Shown piece after piece: positions 8,187-14,442 of a DNA stretch of 14,483 nt. The notes under the pieces are model-generated. The model was not told the DNA's origin. It did not search any database and worked only from the letters and a program-made list of their open reading frames with translations. This stretch comes from an uncultured Christensenellaceae bacterium (GTDB lineage Bacteria > Bacillota > Clostridia > Christensenellales > UBA1242): NCBI GenBank assembly GCA_910587225.1, contig CAJULT010000014.1, forward strand, positions 7,107 to 21,589, in the 5' to 3' direction. The stretch's first letter is position 1. Every line of letters starts with the position of its first letter. The translations under genes and the position numbers were made by a program.

Positions 8187-8447
8187 AAATTCAAGCCAAA
8201 ATAAAAACATTTGCTTGCAAAGTTGGTCGAAATTTGATAATATTAGGCTAGGAAAAATAATCAAATTGTATCTTAGTTACGATGTGGCGGGCAACCGCAA
8301 TACTATTGTCTTGACTATTCCGCCCGTTCATTTTCACTTTTCAATCCGCGCCGAGTGGACGAGGCGAACCGCATAATAAGGAAGGGGCTTGGGAGGGAAA
8401 GCAAAAAGATAGCCACTAGCCGTTAGGCGTACTGGCGTAAAAAAATA
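8187..8447. other. Host/element junction region, probable location of the left attachment site
   Basis: This stretch separates the chromosomal patatin operon from the 3' end of the serine integrase gene, where such elements normally carry an attachment site. No conserved gene is visible. It contains an imperfect inverted repeat at 8412-8436 (GCCA/TGGC ends) overlapping the integrase stop, a small GCGG/CCGC hairpin near 8287-8298, and a purine-rich stretch at about 8379-8400. The crossover bases cannot be defined without the other end of the element or an empty site. Confidence 0.4.
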
Positions 8448-9970
8448 ATCTTGCATCGGTGCTTTATGCTGCAAGATATATTTTTTCTTTTTGGTGTCCC
8501 ACCAGTTTTGGTAGACCGCTCTGCTGTTTTGTCGAACTCGTCTTTTAACACGATTTCTACAAACTCTTTTGTGTCAGTCTTGTTTGGTTTGCTGTTTGTT
8601 ATATTTAAAATGATGATTGCGTTTCCATCTTTCACAATTACTTTATTAAGTATGCTTTCAAACAGTAACTTCATATCCTTAGCATCACCACTTTTTGCTA
8701 AGCTTGATAAAAATTCACAAACATCCTTGCCTCTCATGTCATTCATCGGCGCAGTTCTAATCTTGTCCAGCTCCGTCAGCAACTGCATTCTTTCATCAAG
8801 TAAAGCTTCATTCTTAATTTTAATGTCGTTGTTGATGATTCCACTTGCGACAGCATTGGCAATGTTTGAGAGCTCACGGTCAATCTTTTTGATTTTGGTC
8901 GTGATATTCTTTTCATCCTCATGATCAGTGTTTTGCTCTATGTACTTGTCGATATTGACGGCAAGCGTTGTCGAGTTAGTTGTATCATCCAAAAAGTTTC
9001 TAATTGTTTCATAAACCTTGCTTTCGATTTTCTCTTTGTTAACCAAAAGCCTCTCTTTCTTGCACTCATAGTAATAATATGTAGTTTTGCTTTTACCAGT
9101 TCCTGATGATCCAGTCATAGCTTTGCCGCAATCTCCACAAAAGATTTTCCCGAGAAGTAAAAAGTCCGTGTTAGGCGAGCCGTGACTTCTAGTTGATGCA
9201 ATTTCTTGAACTTTCATAAATGTCTCCTTTGATACTATTGCTGGCACTTTGTCCTCGACCGTAAGTCCCGCAGCTTTAAGTGTGCCAATGTACAGCGGCT
9301 TTGTTAAAATGTTCATGATTTGATGATGTTTGAAAGGCTGCTGCTTTTTATTATAAATTTTGTTACTGTTAAGCCAGTCACAAATTTCCTTCACATTGGG
9401 TTTATCCAGATACATTTCATAAATTTTTCGAACGACCTTTGCTTCAGCTTTGTTTATTACATACTCTTTTTTAACGACATTGTAACCGTACGGAACTTGC
9501 CCACCTAGAAAGTGTCCCTTGAGTACGCTCTCCCTCATTCCTCTCGAAACCTTCTGTGCAAGTTCAGCTGAATAGTACTCAGCCAAGCCCTCTAGCATAC
9601 TTTCAAGAAGGATGCCCTCCGGCTTATCACTTATATTCTCGGTTGCCGAGACAACTTTTACTCCGTTCTTCTTTAACAGACGTTTGTTGTGCGCACTATC
9701 ATAGCGACTTCGAGAAAATCTGTCAAGCTTGTAAACAAGAACTACTTCAAACTCTTGTTTTGCACTATCACTAATCATGCGCTGGAAACTCTCCCTGTCA
9801 TCATTTCTCCCGGTCTTGGCGCGGTCGATATATTCCCTTACTACAGTGTACCCATTGCGCTCGGCAAAATCATAGCAAGCACGAAGCTGTCCTTCGATAC
9901 TCTGCTCGGTTTGCTTGTCACTTGAATATCTTGCGTAAATTACTGCTCTCACTTTTATTACTGCTGTCAC
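8423..9970 (-). CDS. Large serine recombinase (integrase)
   Basis: 515 residues; catalyses integration and excision of the element by a Ser-linked strand exchange. The resolvase domain (about 7-150) has the YARYSS motif with catalytic Ser16 and Arg14, and the KLDRFSRSR segment (81-89). The recombinase domain follows (GGQVPYGY at 156-163 to about 270), then a zinc-ribbon region (C278, C281, C303) in which the usual fourth Cys is not seen, and a coiled-coil region at about 345-395. The start is GTG, not ATG: it has AAAGGAG at good distance and overlaps the previous gene's TGA as GTGA. The last about 28 residues after TKTGG are basic and dissimilar to the rest; the terminator-like hairpin lies within these codons. 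It is the last gene of the leftward lysogeny operon. Confidence 0.95.
   Translation of the reverse strand: MTAVIKVRAVIYARYSSDKQTEQSIEGQLRACYDFAERNGYTVVREYIDRAKTGRNDDRESFQRMISDSAKQEFEVVLVYKLDRFSRSRYDSAHNKRLLKKNGVKVVSATENISDKPEGILLESMLEGLAEYYSAELAQKVSRGMRESVLKGHFLGGQVPYGYNVVKKEYVINKAEAKVVRKIYEMYLDKPNVKEICDWLNSNKIYNKKQQPFKHHQIMNILTKPLYIGTLKAAGLTVEDKVPAIVSKETFMKVQEIASTRSHGSPNTDFLLLGKIFCGDCGKAMTGSSGTGKSKTTYYYYECKKERLLVNKEKIESKVYETIRNFLDDTTNSTTLAVNIDKYIEQNTDHEDEKNITTKIKKIDRELSNIANAVASGIINNDIKIKNEALLDERMQLLTELDKIRTAPMNDMRGKDVCEFLSSLAKSGDAKDMKLLFESILNKVIVKDGNAIIILNITNSKPNKTDTKEFVEIVLKDEFDKTAERSTKTGGTPKRKNISCSIKHRCKIIFLRQYA
8439..8477 (-). terminator. Terminator-like hairpin inside the integrase 3' end
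   Basis: ATCTTGCA (8477-8470 on the minus strand) pairs with TGCAAGAT (8455-8448) across 14 bases. The run TATTTTTTT follows down to 8439. It looks like a rho-independent terminator, but it lies before the integrase stop at 8423-8425, within the last 18 codons. It could instead be an att-linked inverted repeat. Confidence 0.5.
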
Positions 9971-10542
9971 TTTTGCTCCTTTATAAATTCTCTAAGTTGT
10001 TTTTTAAGCTTACGTTCCAGAGGGCTAGTTTCAAATAGCCTTCTTTTTTTAACTTCATGATACCGTTTCATTCGATAACTCGCAGCTTCGATACTCACAT
10101 TGCACACGCTCGCCAACTGTTCTGCTGTGTCAATGTGCAGCTCTTTTATTAAAATCATCGGCATCAGGATGCGAGCTGCGAACATGTTAGCTTCTTTTTC
10201 TGCCTGCCGTTTTGTTAAGCCACAGTGCTGCAAATAGACGTGTCCGATCTCATGCGCAATCGAAAAGCGATTGCGCTGAACCGAGTTCTCCCGGTCAATT
10301 AAAATGATTATTTTTCCACCCTGACTAATGGTGGCAACTTCTTTGCGCCCAAGCTGTTTTCTTAGTTCTGGATGCATTTTAGCAGCTTGTTTTATATCAG
10401 CCACCAACCAACCATTGCTTTTGACTATGGAGCGAAGGTTAAGCGGATATGATGTAACCTTGTTTTCGATCAAAAATCGCCAAGCTGCATCTCTGGTGTT
10501 GGAATATCTAAATCTTTTTGGTTTTAAAACATGAAATATCAT
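9967..10542 (-). CDS. ImmA/IrrE-type zinc metallopeptidase
   Basis: 191 residues. The family signature is complete: AHEIGH with the HEIGH zinc motif at 97-101, followed by EKEANMFAARILMP (115-128), whose Glu supplies the third ligand. In ICEBs1, ImmA cleaves the repressor ImmR to release the element. Here the gene lies two genes downstream of an XRE repressor and directly before the integrase, the position expected for a protease controlling lysogeny. The region from 140 on (AEQLASVCNVSIEAASYRM) resembles the helical helix-turn-helix-like tail often seen in this family. No ribosome site precedes the ATG at 10540-10542, so the start is less certain. Its TGA overlaps the integrase GTG by two bases, suggesting coupled translation. 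The likely substrates are the repressor and perhaps the neighbouring protein with the same tail. Confidence 0.92.
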   Translation of the reverse strand: MIFHVLKPKRFRYSNTRDAAWRFLIENKVTSYPLNLRSIVKSNGWLVADIKQAAKMHPELRKQLGRKEVATISQGGKIIILIDRENSVQRNRFSIAHEIGHVYLQHCGLTKRQAEKEANMFAARILMPMILIKELHIDTAEQLASVCNVSIEAASYRMKRYHEVKKRRLFETSPLERKLKKQLREFIKEQK

Positions 10543-10576
10543 GTTCTAATTTTTGCCACTGTTAGCAAAAACAAAC

Positions 10577-11344
10577 TTAGAACTCAATGTCATCTGTTCC
10601 ATCATCATCGAGCAAAGCTTGAATTGCTTTCAGTTGCTTTGGTGATACTTTGTATTTCTTAATACCGCCCCCTCGACCATAGACTGTGATAATGTTTGAT
10701 TGCTTTCTTCTCACTTCTTGAATTAAGTTAATATAAGGATTTCCTAATAGAGAATGTAAAAATTCAAATTTTTGTTGTATAACTTCGTTTAATGAAACTT
10801 GATCATGTGAGTAAAGCTTTTCATTGATAGAGTTTATAGTAATAATCAAAGCCATTGGCTCAGGTGTTGTTTTATAATTAATCCAATCATTGACAAGTTT
10901 TATTCCTTCAGCAGCGACATCAGAAATTAATAAAAAATTAATATCATCCAAATAACGATTAAATTCAAGATAGTCTCGTAAATCCTTACATATTGAGATT
11001 ATGGAAAAGTACAGCATGGTCTTTTTTAAAGCTGCTAGATTTTCTAGTCCATCTTCATTAAGTTCATAATCACCTTTTAAAGTTTCTAAAGGAACATTTA
11101 AAAAAATTTGTTTCTGAAGTATTTTATCAAAATATTTAATCGCGCCTGCATCATTTAAAAATTTTAAATAATCACTAATATTAGTTTCATCACATCCAAA
11201 TATAATTGAAAGATCTTGATCGTTACATGAAATATAACCTTCAGGATTTACATTGTCAAAAAGAAAACAATATAAATCCTTGTGTTTGCCATTAATAAGT
11301 CCAGAATTAATAATAGCGTTTGGATATGGGATATTATTTTTCAT
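10577..11344 (-). CDS. Winged-helix-like protein sharing the repressor's C-terminal tail
   Basis: 255 residues, family not recognised. Residues about 16-75 look like a winged-helix DNA-binding domain (KDLYCFLF...YISCNDQDLSIIFGCDETNISDYLKFLNDAGAIKYF): a helix, a turn-helix, then a hydrophobic wing. Residues 100-215 are predicted mostly helical, without a known motif. The last 39 residues (217-255) match the last 39 of the neighbouring repressor, 28 identical by my count, from ITVYGRGGG to LLDDDGTDDIEF. The start is firm: AAAGGAGATAAATAC before the ATG, 13 bases after the repressor stop. Base composition is more AT-rich than the flanking genes except at the shared tail. Probably a regulator in the lysogeny operon; co-repressor, antirepressor or protection from the protease are all open. 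Confidence 0.85.
   Translation of the reverse strand: MKNNIPYPNAIINSGLINGKHKDLYCFLFDNVNPEGYISCNDQDLSIIFGCDETNISDYLKFLNDAGAIKYFDKILQKQIFLNVPLETLKGDYELNEDGLENLAALKKTMLYFSIISICKDLRDYLEFNRYLDDINFLLISDVAAEGIKLVNDWINYKTTPEPMALIITINSINEKLYSHDQVSLNEVIQQKFEFLHSLLGNPYINLIQEVRRKQSNIITVYGRGGGIKKYKVSPKQLKAIQALLDDDGTDDIEF
10580..10696 (-). repeat. Shared C-terminal tail, copy 2
   Basis: Codons 217-255 of the winged-helix-like gene. Aligned without gaps to codons 74-112 of the repressor gene at 11361-11477. The match begins at N-I-T and ends at the last codon before each stop, so exactly the tail has been duplicated or exchanged. Confidence 0.85.
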
Positions 11345-11357
11345 GTATTTATCTCCT

Positions 11358-11696
11358 TTAAAAATCTATGTCATCCGTGCCGTCATCATCAAGCAAAGCT
11401 TTGATGGCGGCAATTTTTTTGGGACTGACCTTAAATCTTTTTGCCCCACCCCCACGCTCGTAAATCGTGATAGTGTTGTCTTCGCTTAATGATTGTTTTA
11501 AATTTATATCTGTGTATCCCAAAAGGTAGTCTGGTGTGCAGTCAAACACTTCGCAAAGTTTTAAAATTTGCTGCTCGTTTGGCTTGTAAGAACCTTTTTC
11601 CCAATTACAAACCGAGCTTGCTTTAGCCGAAATAAGCTGCGCAAGCTCTTTTTGGTTAATTTTTTTCAATTCTCTTAACTGTCTAATCCTATTCAT
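11358..11696 (-). CDS. XRE-family lysogeny repressor (CI/ImmR-like)
   Basis: 112 residues. The N-terminal HTH domain (about 3-60) is typical: IRQLRELKKINQKELAQLI, then SSVCNWEKGSYKPN, then LCEVFDCTPDYLLG. After a short linker comes a 39-residue tail (74-112) with a triple glycine, a KVSPK helix and the acidic end LLDDDGTDDIDF. It has no LexA-type self-cleavage domain, so it must be inactivated another way, fitting the ImmA-like protease encoded nearby. It is the first gene of the leftward operon and is transcribed away from the Cro-like gene. There is no ribosome site before its ATG (11694-11696); the promoter predicts a transcript beginning at that A, so translation may be leaderless. An operator covers its own -10, so it should control its own level. 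Confidence 0.93.
   Translation of the reverse strand: MNRIRQLRELKKINQKELAQLISAKASSVCNWEKGSYKPNEQQILKLCEVFDCTPDYLLGYTDINLKQSLSEDNTITIYERGGGAKRFKVSPKKIAAIKALLDDDGTDDIDF
11361..11477 (-). repeat. Shared C-terminal tail, copy 1
   Basis: Codons 74-112 of the repressor gene; partner of 10580-10696. The conserved core is R-GGG-K--KVSPK---AI-ALLDDDGTDDI-F. The DNA is clearly related but diverged at third positions, so the duplication is not recent. Confidence 0.85.
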
Positions 11697-11699
11697 ATT

Positions 11700-11714
11700 A
11701 TAAGATTATCTTAT
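11700..11714. promoter_or_regulatory. Operator O1, over the repressor promoter
   Basis: Perfect inverted repeat ATAAGA-TTA-TCTTAT, centre at 11707. It overlaps the -10 of the repressor promoter (11703-11708) and ends four bases before the repressor start codon. Binding here would shut off the repressor's own gene. Confidence 0.7.
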
Positions 11715-11731
11715 TTTTTATTAAATGTAAA
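11703..11731 (-). promoter_or_regulatory. Repressor promoter, predicted to give a leaderless mRNA
   Basis: TTTACA (11731-11726), 17-base spacer, TAATCT (11708-11703) on the minus strand. Counting the last -10 base as -7 puts +1 at 11696, the A of the repressor ATG. The absence of any ribosome site agrees with this. Confidence 0.6.
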
Positions 11732-11760
11732 GGGTTTTAACAAAACTTTTTTTGAAAAAA

Positions 11761-11775
11761 TTAAAAAAATCTTAA
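11761..11775. promoter_or_regulatory. Operator O2 (imperfect)
   Basis: TTAAAA-AAA-TCTTAA, one base away from the perfect form TTAAGA-N3-TCTTAA. Centre at 11768, upstream of the early promoter -35. Placed exactly 30 bp from O3. Confidence 0.55.
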
Positions 11776-11783
11776 TTTTTTAG

Positions 11784-11812
11784 TTGACAATTAAGAAAAA
11801 ATTAACTATCAT
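11784..11812 (+). promoter_or_regulatory. Early (rightward) promoter
   Basis: Consensus TTGACA (11784-11789), 17-base spacer, TATCAT (11807-11812). Transcription should start near 11819, at the left edge of operator O4. O3 fills the spacer. This is the strongest promoter in the window by sequence. Confidence 0.8.
11791..11805. promoter_or_regulatory. Operator O3 (imperfect, between -35 and -10)
   Basis: TTAAGA-AAA-AATTAA: a perfect left half and a right half matching at TTAA. Centre at 11798, 30 bp from both O2 and O4. Occupancy would block the early promoter directly. Confidence 0.5.
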
Positions 11813-11817
11813 GTAAC

Positions 11818-11838
11818 TAATTAAGAAAATCTTAATTA
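11818..11838. promoter_or_regulatory. Operator O4, perfect palindrome at the early transcription start
   Basis: TAATTAAGA (11818-11826), three bases AAA, TCTTAATTA (11830-11838): nine perfect pairs, the longest of the four sites. Centre at 11828. It covers the predicted transcription start and ends just before the GGAGG of the first early gene. In RNA the same sequence could form a hairpin at the extreme 5' end. Confidence 0.8.
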
Positions 11839-11848
11839 CGGAGGCGGT

Positions 11849-12052
11849 ATGTTAAAAGATTTGATAAAACAAAGTAAACAAACTCAAAAAGACATTTCAA
11901 TAACTTTGGCAGTAAGCCAAAGCCTAGTGAGTCAATGGTGCATTGGTAAATGCGAACCTAAAATCAGTCAGTTAAAACCGCTTAGCAAATTGTTAGGCGT
12001 TAGCCTTGAAACACTTATTGCTTGTTTTGAGCATCAAGAGGTGGCAGCATGA
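11849..12052 (+). CDS. Small Cro-like HTH protein
   Basis: 67 residues, almost all one helix-turn-helix domain: KDISITLAVSQSLVSQWCIGKCEPKISQLKPLSKLLGVSLETLI. It is the first gene of the rightward operon, divergent from the repressor, the position of Cro in lambdoid phages. It probably binds the same operators and favours the lytic or excised state. GGAGG at 11840-11844 lies only four bases before the ATG, and the O4 palindrome ends just upstream of it. Its TGA overlaps the next ATG (ATGA at 12049-12052). Confidence 0.9.
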   Translation: MLKDLIKQSKQTQKDISITLAVSQSLVSQWCIGKCEPKISQLKPLSKLLGVSLETLIACFEHQEVAA

Positions 12053-12330
12053 ACGAAGATTTAGAACTTCTGCAAAACATGGTTGATGAGCTTAATGCAA
12101 TCAACAAAGAAAGAGAAAAACCACAAGAAATGCCTGAACAGCCTAAAAAACAAACACCTACACATGAGCAGCTGCGCGCAGAAGGTGTTGACCTGCCCGA
12201 TTGGGTGCCGGTTGAAGACATCCTAGTTGATAAGGTAGCACTTGAAATGCGAGATTTTGCTTTCTGGCGAATTATAAGCGCTTATCGAAATCGAAAAGAG
12301 GAGGCAAAGCATGCATCAATCAATTCGTGA
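12049..12330 (+). CDS. Hypothetical early protein, 93 residues
   Basis: Not recognised. Start supported by AGAGGTGGC before the ATG and by the ATGA overlap with the Cro-like gene. The first 25 residues form an acidic amphipathic helix, perhaps coiled coil (LELLQNMVDELNAI). A Pro/Glu/Gln/Lys-rich linker (about 24-40) follows, then LPDWVPVEDILVD and a basic helical end. No signal peptide, membrane segment or catalytic motif. Its position suggests a small accessory protein of element control or replication. Confidence 0.8.
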   Translation: MNEDLELLQNMVDELNAINKEREKPQEMPEQPKKQTPTHEQLRAEGVDLPDWVPVEDILVDKVALEMRDFAFWRIISAYRNRKEEAKHASINS

Positions 12331-12475
12331 CTTTCTTGACTGGTGCGCTAAGCACAACAAGAAACCTAGTCTAATCTCGTCTTTAGACGAGTACAACCGC
12401 GAGCGAGGTTGGAAATCAAAATACGTTGGAAGGAGGGTTCAAGTCTATGAAGACGGAAGTTACAAGCTTATCTAA
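12311..12475 (+). CDS. Small early protein, 54 residues
   Basis: Begins MHQSIRDFLDWCAKHNKK and ends VQVYEDGSYKLI. It is preceded by GAGGAGGCAAAGC, one of the best ribosome sites in the window, inside the end of the previous gene, with which it overlaps by 20 bases in another frame. It also overlaps the next gene by 29 bases. Composition is basic and aromatic without a known motif. A perfect hairpin CTCGTCT/AGACGAG (12376-12391) lies within it and may be chance. Function unknown. Confidence 0.72.
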   Translation: MHQSIRDFLDWCAKHNKKPSLISSLDEYNRERGWKSKYVGRRVQVYEDGSYKLI

Positions 12476-12662
12476 TCCAATAATCAATGGCGATTTTGTG
12501 ATCACCTGGAACACCAAAACTGGTGCAGTCAGCGTCTGGAACAAAAGCTTTGAAAAAGCCCTCGCCTTTTTTAGAAAATTACTCTACATGCAGGTCAAGG
12601 CAAGGCTCTTTGTATTTCCAGCTGATGGCAGCCCCATGAAATTACTTGGAGGTGAAGCATGA
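12447..12662 (+). CDS. Small early protein, 71 residues
   Basis: The ATG at 12447 is preferred over an upstream in-frame TTG at 12426, because GGAAGGAGGG stands nine bases before it. The product has a beta-rich N-terminal half (GDFVITWNTKTGAVSVWN) and a helical middle (FEKALAFFRKLLYM). It is not recognised. It overlaps the 54-residue gene by 29 bases and joins the next gene by an ATGA overlap at 12659-12662, so it is part of a translationally coupled chain. Confidence 0.75.
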   Translation: MKTEVTSLSNPIINGDFVITWNTKTGAVSVWNKSFEKALAFFRKLLYMQVKARLFVFPADGSPMKLLGGEA

Positions 12663-13342
12663 ACGAAGAAAAGAAAAAGCAGAAATTTATTATCCCAGAA
12701 GAAGTCTTTGATGACAAATACACCACCAAATTTGACCTAAAAATCTATGGCAATATTGTCAATTTGACAAAAAAATATGGCTATTGTGATGCCAGCGGTT
12801 GGTATCTAGCTAATAGAGTTCACTCCTGCCGCAAGACAGTGCAGCGAGCTTTAAATAAGCTGGAAAAACTAGGCTGCATTATCATCCAAAAAGAAGGCAA
12901 AAAACAAAAGATTTTTCTGCCAACACAAACGCAAGTTGCAATGATTGACAAGCCTACACCAATAGCAGAAAACGTAGATATGGGAAAAGTTTTAGCTTTG
13001 GTTGACGCCATCAATGCAAAACAAAAAGAACTGTATCCAGGATATGATCCTGTGAGGTACTGTGAGCGTCCATTTGGCGTCAATCTTAGACTAGTAATAT
13101 TCACCCTTGCAAAGACATTTTACAGCAACGGCTTTGTGGGTACTACGCTAGCTGGATACACAGTGACTGAAGAGCTGATGCAGTCTCTTGTTGAAGTATT
13201 TGACATAGCAAATGTTCATGGACTTGCAAACTACCTAGTAGACCACTTTGAGGAAGTCGAAGACTTCGACAGATACATACTCACCTCACTAATAAACGCC
13301 CATAGAAAAGCGTTAAAACAATCCATGGGAGGCGCAGCATGA
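12659..13342 (+). CDS. Winged-helix replication-type protein, 227 residues
   Basis: Residues about 28-78 look like the HTH_36-type winged helix found at the N-terminus of many phage replication initiators and DnaD-like proteins: IYGNIVNLTKKYGYCDASGW, then VHSCRKTVQRALNKLEKLGCI and the wing. A linker follows, then a helical domain (about 108-225) with LRLVIFTLAKTFYSN and a conserved-looking FDRYILTSLINAHRKAL end. It most likely binds the element's origin or recruits the host helicase loader; I cannot see an ATPase or nuclease motif. GGAGGTGAAGC precedes the ATG. It overlaps both neighbours by ATGA. Confidence 0.8.
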   Translation: MNEEKKKQKFIIPEEVFDDKYTTKFDLKIYGNIVNLTKKYGYCDASGWYLANRVHSCRKTVQRALNKLEKLGCIIIQKEGKKQKIFLPTQTQVAMIDKPTPIAENVDMGKVLALVDAINAKQKELYPGYDPVRYCERPFGVNLRLVIFTLAKTFYSNGFVGTTLAGYTVTEELMQSLVEVFDIANVHGLANYLVDHFEEVEDFDRYILTSLINAHRKALKQSMGGAA

Positions 13343-13509
13343 AAGCCATGCAGATAGCCTGGTTTGGAGAAGGCTTTGTATATATCGACTACGTCGGTCT
13401 CAACAATAGCAAGCGCAAACAGGCTAAAGCTCGAAACAAAAAACGAAAAATATCGGACAGTGCGTTCATAGATGAACGCTACCTGGTTCGACCAAAAAGG
13501 AGGAAATAA
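13339..13509 (+). CDS. Small basic early protein, 56 residues
   Basis: Starts at an ATG overlapping the stop of the previous gene (ATGA at 13339-13342), with GGGAGGCGCAGC before it, and ends at TAA immediately before the next ATG. The first 20 residues are aromatic and beta-like (IAWFGEGFVYIDYVG); the rest is strongly basic (SKRKQAKARNKKRK, then RPKRRK), suggesting nucleic-acid binding. Not a recognised family. The tight fit between its neighbours makes it a real gene despite its size. Confidence 0.72.
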   Translation: MKAMQIAWFGEGFVYIDYVGLNNSKRKQAKARNKKRKISDSAFIDERYLVRPKRRK

Positions 13510-14043
13510 ATGAGCAAAGAAGAAGAGCTAATACAAAAAATCAAAGCTTTGGCAAATGAAGGCGTAGCTGGTGAACGCGAGAACGCTCAACAAATGCTAG
13601 AGCGTTTATGCGCCAAATACAACATTAGCCTTGATAGCTTGGATGATGAGCAGCTAAAAGATTTTGACATTTCATGGAAAGATCACTGGGAACGTACGCT
13701 ACTTAGTCAAGTTAAGTTTTCAGTCATAGGAAATATCGAAGATGACAAAGGTCTTTGGATTTATAAAAAGTCCAAAAATAAAGGCTTTTTACGATGCACC
13801 AAAGCCGAATTCTTGGAAATTCAAGCAAAATTTAACTTCTACAAATATCACTGGAAAAAGGATTTGCAGACGTTCTACGACGCATGGGTTCAAAAAAACA
13901 ATATATTTCCGCCAAAAAACAAAGTTAAACCAAGTGAAGAAGATAGAGACCTGACTGAGGACGATCTAAAAGTGCTGAAACTGGCTTGCTCATTAGACCG
14001 TCACGATTACAATAAACAAATTACACAGGAGGCTACAAAATGA
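13510..14043 (+). CDS. DUF2786-like protein, 177 residues
   Basis: The N-terminus (about 5-48: LIQKIKALANEGVAGERENA, then MLERLCAKYNISLDSL) matches the DUF2786 pattern of a short helical pair ending in KYNIS, common in phage and mobile-element proteins of unknown function. The middle is rich in Lys, Phe, Tyr and Trp (about 85-130), suggesting a small folded domain, and the end is charged. AAAAGGAGGAAATAA gives a strong ribosome site directly in the end of the previous gene. The stop overlaps the next ATG. No enzyme motif seen. Confidence 0.82.
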   Translation: MSKEEELIQKIKALANEGVAGERENAQQMLERLCAKYNISLDSLDDEQLKDFDISWKDHWERTLLSQVKFSVIGNIEDDKGLWIYKKSKNKGFLRCTKAEFLEIQAKFNFYKYHWKKDLQTFYDAWVQKNNIFPPKNKVKPSEEDRDLTEDDLKVLKLACSLDRHDYNKQITQEATK

Positions 14044-14408
14044 CAGCTGAAGAAATAGTTACCATTATCACAGTAGTGATAGGATGCATCACAATAATTG
14101 CTCTAACTTTTCTGTTTTTAAAATACGCCTTCCCGCTACTTTTAAAGCAAGAAGAGAAAGACTGCGAACGCGCTATCACCAAAGCTCGAGCTGAAATAAG
14201 GCTCTTAAAGAAACAGCTAAAACTTTATGCACAAGAAGTTGAGCTTCTTGAAAATGAAAGAGAAGAGTTGAGAAATCAACTCGCACGTGCTGAGAAGCAG
14301 ATTGACTTACAAGAACAAGAATACATTGAGCTTAAAAAGTTGCTTGCCGACATTGAGCAAACCGACAAGGAGGTGACCGATGTGGAACAAGTTTTTGACA
14401 AAGATTAA
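14040..14408 (+). CDS. Membrane-anchored coiled-coil protein, 122 residues
   Basis: A single membrane segment (about 5-33, VTIITVVIGCITIIALTFL) is followed by a long continuous heptad-like helix (about 36-110, rich in Leu, Glu, Lys, Gln), so a bitopic protein with a cytoplasmic or external coiled coil. The family is not recognised; such proteins occur in phage early regions. ACAGGAGGCTACAAA precedes the ATG and the ATGA overlap with the previous gene supports the start. Confidence 0.8.
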   Translation: MTAEEIVTIITVVIGCITIIALTFLFLKYAFPLLLKQEEKDCERAITKARAEIRLLKKQLKLYAQEVELLENEREELRNQLARAEKQIDLQEQEYIELKKLLADIEQTDKEVTDVEQVFDKD

Positions 14409-14442
14409 AGGTTGGCTCTGCGGCTGGAAGTTCTGGGTTGTA
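14380..14442 (+). CDS. Start of a further small gene, cut off by adapter sequence
   Basis: ATG at 14380 with AAGGAGGTGACCG before it, overlapping the previous gene by 29 bases. The 21 visible codons are rich in Trp and Lys (MWNKFLTK...GWKFWVV). At 14443 the biological sequence ends and Illumina adapter begins, so the rest is unknown and any longer translation would be artificial. Confidence 0.6.

Noticed and set aside
8080..8376. 98-codon plus-strand frame across the host/element junction
   Set aside because: It starts inside the patatin gene, has no ribosome site, and crosses the patatin promoter and the presumed junction.
8280..8422. tRNA or structured RNA in the GC-richer junction stretch
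   Set aside because: Only short 3-4 bp stems could be found; no cloverleaf or known riboswitch core.
8451..9925. Several plus-strand open frames opposite the integrase
   Set aside because: Antisense shadows; the integrase frame carries all catalytic motifs.
12376..12391. Perfect 7-bp hairpin as a terminator or attenuator
   Set aside because: No T run follows and it lies within a coupled operon; it may be chance in codons.
12426..12446. TTG start at 12426 for the 71-residue gene
   Set aside because: The ribosome site GGAAGGAGGG lies downstream of that TTG and points to the ATG at 12447.
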